The notes beneath the pieces are model-generated. The model saw only the letters and a program-made list of their open reading frames with translations, did not search any database and was not told where the DNA came from. Of a DNA stretch of 40,970 nucleotides, positions 34,161 to 40,970 are shown piece after piece. Numbering within the stretch: the stretch's first letter is position 1; each line of letters opens with the position of its first letter. The position numbers and the translations under genes were made by a program. The DNA is taken from assembly GCA_029251785.1 (NCBI GenBank), contig JAQXCQ010000193.1:1-40970 (forward strand), read 5' to 3'. This DNA comes from Maricaulis sp. Its GTDB lineage: Bacteria > Pseudomonadota > Alphaproteobacteria > Caulobacterales > Maricaulaceae.

Positions 34161-36563
34161 TTACGCCGCGTCTTGTTCTGGCAGGAAAATCTCTCTTCGC
34201 CCCGCATGATCGGCCGGACCAATCATACCCTCATCCTGCATACGCTCAATCAGGGTCGCAGCACGGTTATAGCCGATCTGCAAACGTCTCTGAATATAAC
34301 TTGTCGAGGCTTTGCGATCACGCGCCACGACCGCCACAGCTTGATCAAACAAGCTGTCTCCCGAGCTCGGCCCCTCCATGCCATCGATCATGTCATCGCC
34401 ATCTTCGGACCCGGCGGTGACCGCGTCGAGATATTCCGGAGCCCCCTGCTTCTTCAGATAGGATGCCACGTCTTCAACTTCCCGGTCCGATACAAACGGA
34501 CCATGCAGACGCCGCAATCGCCCACCCGAGGCCATGTAGAGCAGGTCACCCATGCCGAGCAATTGTTCGGCGCCCTGCTCACCCAAAATGGTGCGGCTGT
34601 CGATCTTGGACGTCACCGAATAGGAAATTCGGGTTGGGAAATTGGCTTTGATCGTCCCGGTAATCACATCAACGGATGGGCGTTGTGTGGCGGTGATCAA
34701 ATGGATTCCCGCTGCCCGGGCCATCTGAGCCAGACGCTGTACCGCGCCCTCGATATCCTTGCCGGCGACCATCATCAGATCCGCCATTTCGTCGATAATC
34801 ACGACGATATAGGGCATTTTTTCGGTTTCGACTGTTTCCGTCTCAAAGACCGGTTCGCCGGTTTCTTTGTCGTATCCAACCTGCACGGTTCGCGACAAGC
34901 TTTCGCCAGCCTTTTCGGCCTCGGCGACTTTATCGTTGAAGCCGGTGACGTTTCTCACACCCACTTTCGACATGCGCAAATAGCGGCTCTCCATTTCCTT
35001 GACCGCCCATTTAAGCGCCACAACCGCTTTTTTGGGATCGGTGACAACTGGCGTCAGGAGGTGCGGAATGCCGTCATAGACTGATAATTCCAGCATTTTT
35101 GGATCAATCATGATCATCCGACAGTCCCGCGGCGATAACCGGTAGAGCAGGGACAGGATCATCGCATTAATGCCAACCGACTTACCCGACCCCGTCGTAC
35201 CGGCGATCAACAGATGAGGCATACGGGCCAGATCAGCGACAAACGGATCCCCGCCAATCGTCTCACCCAGCGCCATTGGAAGCTCCGCCTTGGCCTCCTC
35301 GAACGCCTTTGCATTCAGCAGGGCCCGCAAAAATACCGTTTCTCGTTGCGGATTAGGCAATTCAATCCCAATTGCATTGCGACCCGGCACCACGGCAACA
35401 CGAGCGGCTGTGGTACTCATAGAGCGGGCGATATCATCGGCCAGATTAATCACGCGAGACGATTTAACCCCGGGCGCGGGTTCAAATTCATACAAGGTGA
35501 CCACCGGACCTGGACGCACTTGGACAATTTCGCCCTTCACTCCAAAATCAGACAACACACCTTGCAACAGCTCCGCATTCTGGCGCAGGGAGCCTTCATC
35601 AACCGAGGCGGTTCTGACCGCGGGTTTAGACAACAAATCCAGTCGAGGAAGCTTGAAGCCCTCGACCTTGGCAAAAGCCAGCGCGCCCTGCGCTTCACGG
35701 GCATCTCGATCTGATTGCTTTGATTTACGGCTTGGCGCGACCTTCACATGAGAGGAAAACGCAGGAGCAGCCGTCTGCCCTGAGGCCGTAACCGGATCTT
35801 GCTTGTCAGCGGCCCGCATCGCCTGTTTGAGAACAGGTTCGTCTTCCTGAGCCTCGTAAAAATCATCTTCCCGACCCAAGCCGAGCAAATTGCCGAGCGC
35901 CTGGCCCTGCCCCCGAATAGCATCCATCCAGACACGAGCCGTCGCCCAGGCAAGACCCGCGGCATCCGCCGCAGCACTCAAATCGCGTGGACGAAGCCCA
36001 AACGTTAGAAAAATACCGCCGATTGCCAAGGTAAGTCCGAAAATCGCCCCCAGACCATTCGCCCCGGGAAGCTCAAAACTCGCAGGAATTCCCGCCAAAG
36101 CCAGAAGGGTGAAATCCCCAAGGGCTCCGCCCAGCCCAACCGCAAACGGCCAGGCATTCGGCACCGGCAAAGCGCTAACAGCTGCCGCAAACCCGGCAGT
36201 ACCAAACATCGCGCAGAACCACCGCAACGCCGTGAGAGACACCGAGCGCTGCACGGAAGCGCGGCGCATCAGGATAATGCCCCAAATGATTAAGCCGACA
36301 ACCGGGCCCCCAGCGGCCCAACCCATAATTTGCAGCAGCAAATCACTGATGCCCGCTCCGGGGCGGCCTAATAAATTCTCGACTGCTCCAGCGGATGCCA
36401 CGTTCCAGCTTGGATCCAAAACACTGTGTGACAGGAGAGAAACCAAACAAAATAGACCGGATATCAACATGATAGAGCCGAATAAAAAACTGCGAGTCCG
36501 CAAAATCCAGCTGGCGCTGACAGGCGGGGTCGTTTTCCGAGAGGAACGCTTAACTTTGGTCAT
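34161..36563 (-). CDS. ftsK: DNA translocase FtsK
   Basis: Septal DNA pump that clears and resolves the terminus during division. 800 residues: four or five membrane helices (about 26-46, 84-100, 112-132, 142-160, 170-190), a short linker, the alpha domain ([19 protein letters not shown] from 328), the RecA-like motor with Walker A GTTGSGKS (455-462) and [14 protein letters not shown], and the gamma winged helix at the end ([24 protein letters not shown]) that reads the KOPS sequence. A complete FtsK of usual alphaproteobacterial length. Confidence 0.97.
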   Translation of the reverse strand: MTKVKRSSRKTTPPVSASWILRTRSFLFGSIMLISGLFCLVSLLSHSVLDPSWNVASAGAVENLLGRPGAGISDLLLQIMGWAAGGPVVGLIIWGIILMRRASVQRSVSLTALRWFCAMFGTAGFAAAVSALPVPNAWPFAVGLGGALGDFTLLALAGIPASFELPGANGLGAIFGLTLAIGGIFLTFGLRPRDLSAAADAAGLAWATARVWMDAIRGQGQALGNLLGLGREDDFYEAQEDEPVLKQAMRAADKQDPVTASGQTAAPAFSSHVKVAPSRKSKQSDRDAREAQGALAFAKVEGFKLPRLDLLSKPAVRTASVDEGSLRQNAELLQGVLSDFGVKGEIVQVRPGPVVTLYEFEPAPGVKSSRVINLADDIARSMSTTAARVAVVPGRNAIGIELPNPQRETVFLRALLNAKAFEEAKAELPMALGETIGGDPFVADLARMPHLLIAGTTGSGKSVGINAMILSLLYRLSPRDCRMIMIDPKMLELSVYDGIPHLLTPVVTDPKKAVVALKWAVKEMESRYLRMSKVGVRNVTGFNDKVAEAEKAGESLSRTVQVGYDKETGEPVFETETVETEKMPYIVVIIDEMADLMMVAGKDIEGAVQRLAQMARAAGIHLITATQRPSVDVITGTIKANFPTRISYSVTSKIDSRTILGEQGAEQLLGMGDLLYMASGGRLRRLHGPFVSDREVEDVASYLKKQGAPEYLDAVTAGSEDGDDMIDGMEGPSSGDSLFDQAVAVVARDRKASTSYIQRRLQIGYNRAATLIERMQDEGMIGPADHAGRREIFLPEQDAA

Positions 36564-36699
36564 ACTCCCGGTTTAATCCGACAAGGGTTCCAGAGAGGTA
36601 AACAAAGGTTAATCCGGCTCGTCTTTCGCGAGGTACTGCAGCTGTCCTGCGTCAGACTGGCCTCTTCCATCCTGTATCAAACTGCCTATTCTCACCGCC
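36564..36699. promoter_or_regulatory. Divergent promoter region of ftsK and the UbiH-type gene
   Basis: 136 bases between two divergent starts. It contains GGTTTAATCC (near 36570) and GGTTAATCC (near 36610), a repeated element about 40 bases apart in the same orientation. These hold TTAA cores but are not spaced as a CtrA site. No confident -35/-10 pair. Confidence 0.35.
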
Positions 36700-37980
36700 A
36701 TGACAGACAATGCGATATTTGACGGCGATGTAGTTATCGCCGGAGGTGGTCTCGCCGGGCTGACCCTCGCTTTGGCGATGGAGCAAGTTGGACTGAGTGT
36801 CGCGATCGTCGACGCGTTGCCGCTAGATGCTCGCCTGGATCCAAAATTCGATGGGCGCTCTTCAGCGCTGGCCTTTACATCCTGGCGTATGTTTGAGGCG
36901 ATAGGAGTCGCCGATCACCTGCGTCCCCACACCCAGCGAATAGAACACATCATGGTCTGCGATGGCAGGCCTTATGGCGGGTTAAAGCCGGGTGGTCCGG
37001 GTGCAGATATATTACATTTTGATCGCACCGAAATCAGTGATGGGCCAGACGGTGAACCTCTGGGCTGGATGGCAGAAAACCGCCATTCAAGACATGCCCT
37101 GCTGAGCGCGATCGAAAAACGTGACCGCATCACCTCGATCGCACCAGTCCGTGCCAAACACTATGAAGAGCGGCCTGGAGGCATCGATCTGATTCTCGAA
37201 GATGGTCGCTACCTTTCGGCAAAGCTTCTGGTCGCCTGTGACGGAAAATTTTCGCGTTTACGCAAGCAAGCCGGAATCCGAACCTTTGGCTGGAATTATG
37301 GGCAAAAAGGCGTCGTTGCGACCGTACAGCACACCGAGCCCCATAACGGTGTCGCCTACGAATACTTCCTGCCTTCCGGCCCCTTTGCCATTTTGCCACT
37401 GACAGAAAACCGGTCCTCACTTGTTTGGACCGAACCCAATGAAATAGCGGACGCGCTCAAGGAGATGGACGAGGCAGGCTTCCAGGAAGAACTGGACAAT
37501 CGCTTTGGCGACTTCCTTGGTGATGTGCGCAATATCGGACCCCGTTGGGCCTACCCGTTGGGGCTGAGATATGCCGAACAATTCTGCCAGGAACGCATCG
37601 CTTTTGTGGGTGACGCTGCGCGAGGCATTCATCCCCTGGCCGGGCAAGGATTCAATCTGGGCATCCGGGATGCCGCGGCGCTGGCTGAAGTGTGTGGCGA
37701 AGCACGCCGTGTCGGGCTCGATATTGGAGCCCTGACGAGCTTGCGACGCTATGAAAGTTGGCGCAAATTTGACAGTGTCACGCTTGCCGCCAGCACAGAC
37801 ATGTTCAACAGATTATTCTCCAACGACATCGCGCCTGTGCGAAAGGCCAGAGGCCTCGGCCTGTCATTGGTCAACAAGATCGGACCAGCCCGACGGTTTT
37901 TGATGCGTCAGGCTGGAGGCGATACCGGCGAATTACCACGGCTTCTGCGCGGCCAGCGCTTGGACACTGTGTCAGCCTGA
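36700..37980 (+). CDS. UbiH/UbiF/VisC-family FAD-dependent hydroxylase
   Basis: A 426-residue flavin monooxygenase of the ubiquinone-biosynthesis group, hydroxylating the quinone ring. It has the FAD motif VVIAGGGLAGLTLALAM (11-27), DGRSSALAFTSWRMFE, the DG motif in LLVACDGKFSRLRK, and FVGDAARGIHPLAGQGFNLGIRDAAALAE near 304-331. Which position is hydroxylated cannot be read from the sequence. Single gene, divergent from ftsK, convergent with the DsrE-like gene. Confidence 0.92.
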   Translation: MTDNAIFDGDVVIAGGGLAGLTLALAMEQVGLSVAIVDALPLDARLDPKFDGRSSALAFTSWRMFEAIGVADHLRPHTQRIEHIMVCDGRPYGGLKPGGPGADILHFDRTEISDGPDGEPLGWMAENRHSRHALLSAIEKRDRITSIAPVRAKHYEERPGGIDLILEDGRYLSAKLLVACDGKFSRLRKQAGIRTFGWNYGQKGVVATVQHTEPHNGVAYEYFLPSGPFAILPLTENRSSLVWTEPNEIADALKEMDEAGFQEELDNRFGDFLGDVRNIGPRWAYPLGLRYAEQFCQERIAFVGDAARGIHPLAGQGFNLGIRDAAALAEVCGEARRVGLDIGALTSLRRYESWRKFDSVTLAASTDMFNRLFSNDIAPVRKARGLGLSLVNKIGPARRFLMRQAGGDTGELPRLLRGQRLDTVSA

Positions 37981-37991
37981 ATAGTCAAAGA

Positions 37992-38543
37992 CTAGAAAGG
38001 GTTCAGCGTATATCCGTCCTGTTGCAGGAGAGCGTGCGCCGTCATTGCTGATAAGGCCATGTTCACACCCGTGTGCAGATCGTCGTTGGAGACGTCGTAA
38101 TACGCAGCGCTCTGACCGCAAACATAAACCGCCACTCCGTGAGCACGTAACGCGTCGATTAACGCCGTATTGGCGCTGTTCTCACCGGTCATAGAGAAAT
38201 AGTGCGCATTATTGGTCACGTCTTGCACGGCTCCACCATGAACCACCACGGCCAGGTGTAGATTTTCCGCAGGCACCCCATTAGCCACATGCATGTTCAA
38301 AAACCGCGCCGCGCTAATCAGGCCACGATTTAGGCTACCAGCCTCGGCCTGATCCACCAGATCGAAGGCAACACGAAATTCGGTGCCAACCGGGATCGGC
38401 ATATCCACATCAACCGGAGCTATTTGTCCAAACTCCTCAATAAGAGGCCCGGGGCCGAAATCATCAGGTCCGGCCAGCGCGGATGCAGGAAAAAAAGCGC
38501 TCACAGAAAAAGCAATACTAAGCAAAATTATGTGGAGTTTCAT
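37992..38543 (-). CDS. Exported DsrE/DsrF-like protein
   Basis: 183 residues with a signal peptide (cleavage near ASALA-GPD) and a DsrE-like fold: FRVAFDLVDQAEAG, RFLNMHVANGVPAENLHLAVVVHGGAV, and LRAHGVAVYVCGQSAAYYDV with a single Cys at the position where sulfur-relay DsrE proteins carry theirs. Family members in the periplasm have no settled role. Cys and His suggest sulfur or thiol chemistry, which is inference. No other sulfur-oxidation genes are visible. Confidence 0.85.
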   Translation of the reverse strand: MKLHIILLSIAFSVSAFFPASALAGPDDFGPGPLIEEFGQIAPVDVDMPIPVGTEFRVAFDLVDQAEAGSLNRGLISAARFLNMHVANGVPAENLHLAVVVHGGAVQDVTNNAHYFSMTGENSANTALIDALRAHGVAVYVCGQSAAYYDVSNDDLHTGVNMALSAMTAHALLQQDGYTLNPF

Positions 38544-38675
38544 CGTGCAAAATCCATATATCTATTGCCGAAAAGCCGACAAATCATTGGGATAAAAGAC
38601 AGCCTAGCGGCACGTGCACGCTTCCACAAATTACCATCCGGTCAGCGGCCGTCAGACTGGCATGGCGTTGTGCGC
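38544..38675. other. Gap upstream of the DsrE-like gene
   Basis: 132 bases between the DsrE-like start and the DUF971 gene end, both leftward. AT-rich near 38540-38600; it likely carries the promoter of the DsrE-like gene. Nothing else recognisable. Confidence 0.3.
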
Positions 38676-38981
38676 TTAGGCGGCACAGCTTTTGCCCAGC
38701 GTATGCAGATAATCCCAGGTGAACAGACCACTATCATGGCCGTCATCAAAGATCAGGCGTACGGCGTAGCGACCGACCGGCTCGGCTCCGGTGATCGCAA
38801 CATTTTCCTTGCCCGTCACGGTGACCTTTTGACCAGGACCATGACCCTGGACTTCCGCGCTGGGGCTTTCGGTCCGCAGGAGTTCAAACGGGATGGCAAA
38901 GTGTGCCCCGTCATCGAATTGCACATACAATGCCTTGTCGGCGGCATTAAAGCGCAGTGTTTGTGGCCAGGCGCGCGGCAC
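38676..38981 (-). CDS. DUF971 (GBBH-like N-terminal) protein
   Basis: 101 residues forming a small beta-rich domain: WPQTLRFNAADKALYVQFDDG, IPFELLRTESPSAEVQGHG, ITGAEPVGRYAVRLIFDDGHDSGLFTWDYL. This is the DUF971 domain, found N-terminal in gamma-butyrobetaine hydroxylases and as a stand-alone protein linked to iron-sulfur cluster carriers in some lineages; the role here is unassigned. A GTG start at 38981 lies 2 bases after the Trm112-like stop, so the two are coupled. Confidence 0.88.
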   Translation of the reverse strand: MPRAWPQTLRFNAADKALYVQFDDGAHFAIPFELLRTESPSAEVQGHGPGQKVTVTGKENVAITGAEPVGRYAVRLIFDDGHDSGLFTWDYLHTLGKSCAA

Positions 38982-38983
38982 GG

Positions 38984-39193
38984 CTAATCGTCCAACTTGC
39001 GGGCTTCTTCAGGCAGCATAATTGGTATTCCGTCCCGGATTGGAAAGGCCAGACCCGCGCTGTCAGAAATCAATTCCTGGGCCGCTTTGTCATAGGTCAG
39101 CGCGGTACGGGTAACCGGGCAAACCAGAATTTCCAACAGCTTGGGGTCGACGCCACGCGCGGTATTTTCTGTGTCCGGATTGGCTTCGGTCAT
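38984..39193 (-). CDS. Trm112-family small protein
   Basis: 69 residues from ATG 39193 (GAGGA upstream), with the Trm112 core [19 protein letters not shown] and [20 protein letters not shown]. Eukaryotic Trm112 activates methyltransferases; bacterial versions (YcaR type) are poorly understood. The full four-Cys zinc site of some relatives is absent: only one Cys is seen. A longer frame to 39256 lacks a ribosome site. Sits between the thioredoxin-TPR gene and DUF971 in one leftward unit. Confidence 0.85.
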   Translation of the reverse strand: MTEANPDTENTARGVDPKLLEILVCPVTRTALTYDKAAQELISDSAGLAFPIRDGIPIMLPEEARKLDD

Positions 39194-39203
39194 GATGGTG
39201 TCC

Positions 39204-40118
39204 TCACGCAAACAGGATTGAAGATAAACGACGGCGTCCGTTCTTTGTGACCTCACTGGTCGGGCCGGCCGCCTCGAAGACTTTCAGCAACAAAGTTCTC
39301 GCGGCTTGATCATTCCATTCCCGGTCCAGGGCTGTAATGGCAATCAGCTGATCCGACGCACCGGCCAAATCGCCGGACGACAGGAGCGCCTCGGCCAGAT
39401 CATAGCGGCCTTCCAGGTCTGAAGCGTCAGCTGATACGCGGGCGCGCAGCGCTGCCGTCTCATTATCGTCTGCCTTGACGCCACTCGCCAGTTCCAAAGC
39501 GGACTTGGCTCCGTCAACCGCAGGATCATCCGCACGATCGGCCGGAATTTGCCCTAGCAGTTCGCGTGCACGATCATGGTCGCCATTTTGTAAGAACACG
39601 CGCGCCATACCCGACATGGCGATTGGGTTGCCCGGATCCATCTGAACCACCGCGGCGAAATCCTGGGCCGCTCCGGCAAGGTCTCCGCCATTCAGGCTTT
39701 CCATAGCGCGCACGCAGATCGCAGCGATTTCCGCTTCGCTGGGGCCATCACCGGAGACGCGATTGATGAAATCTCGAATTTGGCTCTCAGGCAGGGCACC
39801 CGAAAAACCGTCGACGGGCTGGCCGTTTTTGAAGGCAAAGACGGCCGGTATAGATTTGACCCGCAATTGCTGCGCGACGCCCGGGTTTTCATCGATATTG
39901 ATCTTCACCAGACGAACTTTGCCGCCGGCCTCTAAAACCGCATGTTCGATAACGGGGCCCAATTGACGACAGGGGCCACACCAGGGGGCCCAGAAATCGA
40001 CAATGACCGCAACCTCCTTGGACGGCTCGACAACATCGGCCATGAAGGATTGATCGGTAGCGTCTTTCACCAATTCTGCGCCGGTGTCCGTGCCGTTGCT
40101 TTCATCCATGATCGTCAT
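39204..40118 (-). CDS. Thioredoxin-TPR co-chaperone (YbbN/CnoX-like)
   Basis: 304 residues: an N-terminal thioredoxin domain with [16 protein letters not shown] (CGPC at 47-50) and cis-Pro in [10 protein letters not shown], then tetratricopeptide repeats (about 130-290). E. coli CnoX has lost the first Cys (SxxC); here the full CxxC is kept, as in Caulobacter-type proteins, so redox activity is possible. Such proteins hold oxidatively damaged clients and pass them to GroEL. First gene of the set with Trm112 and DUF971. Confidence 0.92.
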   Translation of the reverse strand: MTIMDESNGTDTGAELVKDATDQSFMADVVEPSKEVAVIVDFWAPWCGPCRQLGPVIEHAVLEAGGKVRLVKINIDENPGVAQQLRVKSIPAVFAFKNGQPVDGFSGALPESQIRDFINRVSGDGPSEAEIAAICVRAMESLNGGDLAGAAQDFAAVVQMDPGNPIAMSGMARVFLQNGDHDRARELLGQIPADRADDPAVDGAKSALELASGVKADDNETAALRARVSADASDLEGRYDLAEALLSSGDLAGASDQLIAITALDREWNDQAARTLLLKVFEAAGPTSEVTKNGRRRLSSILFA

Positions 40119-40181
40119 CAGAGCTCACCCTTTGTCATACACAGCCTCTAATTGGCCCTGCCGGCGCGGGCATGCAAGGCG

Positions 40182-40691
40182 TTAATCCACGTCCAGCAGC
40201 GCAGAAAAATCAAATTGCTCCGCCCCATGCCCAGTGTCAGCGATGAAGCGGACAAGATCCTGCGAGCGGATTGCCGTGGTAGCATCATTGGATAGCGGGT
40301 GAAAATTGACCAAGTCGTGCGCCAAGATTGCCGCGTCGAGAATGAAGCGAACCTTTTGCTCCGTATCATTGATCAATGAGAATGCCGTCACCGAACCCGG
40401 ACGCACACCCAGGTTTTCAAACAACAAATCCTCATTTGCGAAGGAAAGGCGCGCACAGCCGATCCTCTTGTGCAGCTGATTGATGCGAATGACCGTATCC
40501 CCCAGAGCGGAGATCAGGACCAAATGACCCTTCTTGTCTTTCAGGAATAAATTTTTGGTATGACCGCCCGGCATGGACGCCTTGATGTCCTGCCCCTCCT
40601 CCACGGTAAATATCGGTCTATGGGTTACCGTCGAGTGGGAAATTCCCAATCTGTCAAAGCGGTCAAACAGGTCTTTGCGCGTGGCTGTCAT
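40182..40691 (-). CDS. ProX/YbaK-type prolyl-tRNA editing protein (ProXp-ala-like)
   Basis: 169 residues of the YbaK/EbsC deacylase fold: [24 protein letters not shown] with the substrate Lys, then [33 protein letters not shown] and [12 protein letters not shown]. These match the ProXp-ala group that clears Ala from mischarged tRNA-Pro. Alphaproteobacterial prolyl-tRNA synthetases often lack the editing insert, which fits a free-standing enzyme. The gene is a single unit upstream of the tRNA-Gly gene on the other strand. Confidence 0.9.
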   Translation of the reverse strand: MTATRKDLFDRFDRLGISHSTVTHRPIFTVEEGQDIKASMPGGHTKNLFLKDKKGHLVLISALGDTVIRINQLHKRIGCARLSFANEDLLFENLGVRPGSVTAFSLINDTEQKVRFILDAAILAHDLVNFHPLSNDATTAIRSQDLVRFIADTGHGAEQFDFSALLDVD

Positions 40692-40824
40692 TTCACCGTT
40701 GAACCCCGCCTGTGCGATTAGATCAACCTCTTGTGCATTTCACCGGACTCAAGCGCTTGCAATCCGTCTGTGTATGCGCGATATACCGCGCCTCCGGTGA
40801 CAAACCGGTCCCCTTACGTTTTGA

Positions 40825-40899
40825 GCGGGCGTAGCTCAGGGGTAGAGCGAAACCTTGCCAAGGTTTAGGTCGTCAGTTCGAATCTGATCGCCCGCTCCA
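40825..40899 (+). tRNA. tRNA-Gly (anticodon GCC)
   Basis: A complete cloverleaf: acceptor GCGGGCG/CGCCCGC, D-arm GCTC-GAGC, anticodon stem AAACC/GGTTT with loop TTGCCAA (anticodon 40857-40859), T-arm with GTTCGAATC, and an encoded CCA at 40897-40899. A TATACC box at 40782-40787 could be a -10 element, with a poor TTGCAA 19 bases upstream. An A-run follows in TTCTTAAAAAAAAGAA; no T-run terminator. Confidence 0.97.
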
Positions 40900-40970
40900 T
40901 TTCTTAAAAAAAAGAATTCAGCCAACCTGGCAACGGGTCGGTGTGTGTGCGTGTCTTGCAGAAAAACGAA
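40900..40970. other. Tail of the window after tRNA-Gly
   Basis: 71 bases with no gene seen. There is an AAAAAAAA run at 40907-40914 within a TTCTT/AAGAA inverted repeat. The window ends before any downstream feature. Confidence 0.3.

Noticed and set aside
36564-36699. CtrA binding site in front of ftsK
   Set aside because: TTAA cores are present but not at the required 7-base spacing.
40825-40970. Prophage or island attachment site at the tRNA-Gly gene
   Set aside because: No integrase, direct repeat or shift in gene content is visible; the window ends 71 bases later.
1-40970. CRISPR arrays, insertion sequences, rRNA
   Set aside because: No regularly spaced repeats, transposase motifs or rRNA sequence were seen on either strand.

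Overview
The window is a 41 kb piece of an alphaproteobacterial chromosome, most likely from the Caulobacterales/Maricaulales (Hyphomonadaceae-like) group. The basis is gene order and protein character: hslU-Smr-mltA-tim44-secB-dnaQ-coaE-aroE-maf-PPDK regulator, then a gene-free AT-rich gap, then hemE-hemH-hemJ-rho-mnmE-mnmG-rsmG-parA-parB-holA-lptE-leuS. As I recall it, this is the layout around the Caulobacter origin. A CenR-like response regulator and an NtrZ-like periplasmic protein fit the same clade. I see no transposon, phage, CRISPR array or rRNA. The content is mostly core chromosome.

Region 1 (1-7641): the 3' end of hslU converges on a leftward group of Smr-domain protein, MltA and Tim44-like protein. 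secB follows on the plus strand and converges on a tight leftward operon (PPDK regulator, maf, aroE, coaE, dnaQ) with 4-base ATGA overlaps.

Region 2 (7642-8118): a non-coding, AT-rich gap with several DnaA-box-like 9-mers and GANTC sites, proposed here as oriC.

Region 3 (8119-20790): the last steps of heme synthesis (hemE, hemH, hemJ), rho with a strong terminator, an accessory patch (two small unknown proteins, a glutathione transferase and a membrane-anchored LytTR regulator), then mnmE, mnmG, rsmG, parA and parB. Two perfect parS palindromes lie at 16452-16467 and 18450-18465, the second inside the rsmG reading frame, about 8 and 10 kb from the proposed origin.

Region 4 (20794-27620): leftward leuS-lptE-holA and a DUF3576 lipoprotein, then rightward porin and NtrZ-like genes closed by a strong terminator.

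Region 5 (27684-40970): a TenI/ThiE-like protein divergent from the YggS-type PLP protein, an L,D-transpeptidase, the CenR-like regulator, xthA with a small NrtS-like membrane protein, an unknown helical protein, a 322-base gap with a strong hairpin (candidate small RNA), lolA, an exported beta-propeller, ftsK, a UbiH-type hydroxylase, an exported DsrE-like protein, a thioredoxin-TPR/Trm112/DUF971 cluster, a ProX-type editing protein and tRNA-Gly(GCC).

Functionally the window combines origin firing and segregation (oriC, parS/ParAB, FtsK), DNA polymerase III subunits (epsilon and delta), heme synthesis, tRNA modification and envelope biogenesis. The points most worth a second look are the origin/parS arrangement, an apparent CTG start for hemH, the C-rich-loop small-RNA candidate at 32230-32370, the small gene pair after rho and the palindrome in front of the LytTR gene.
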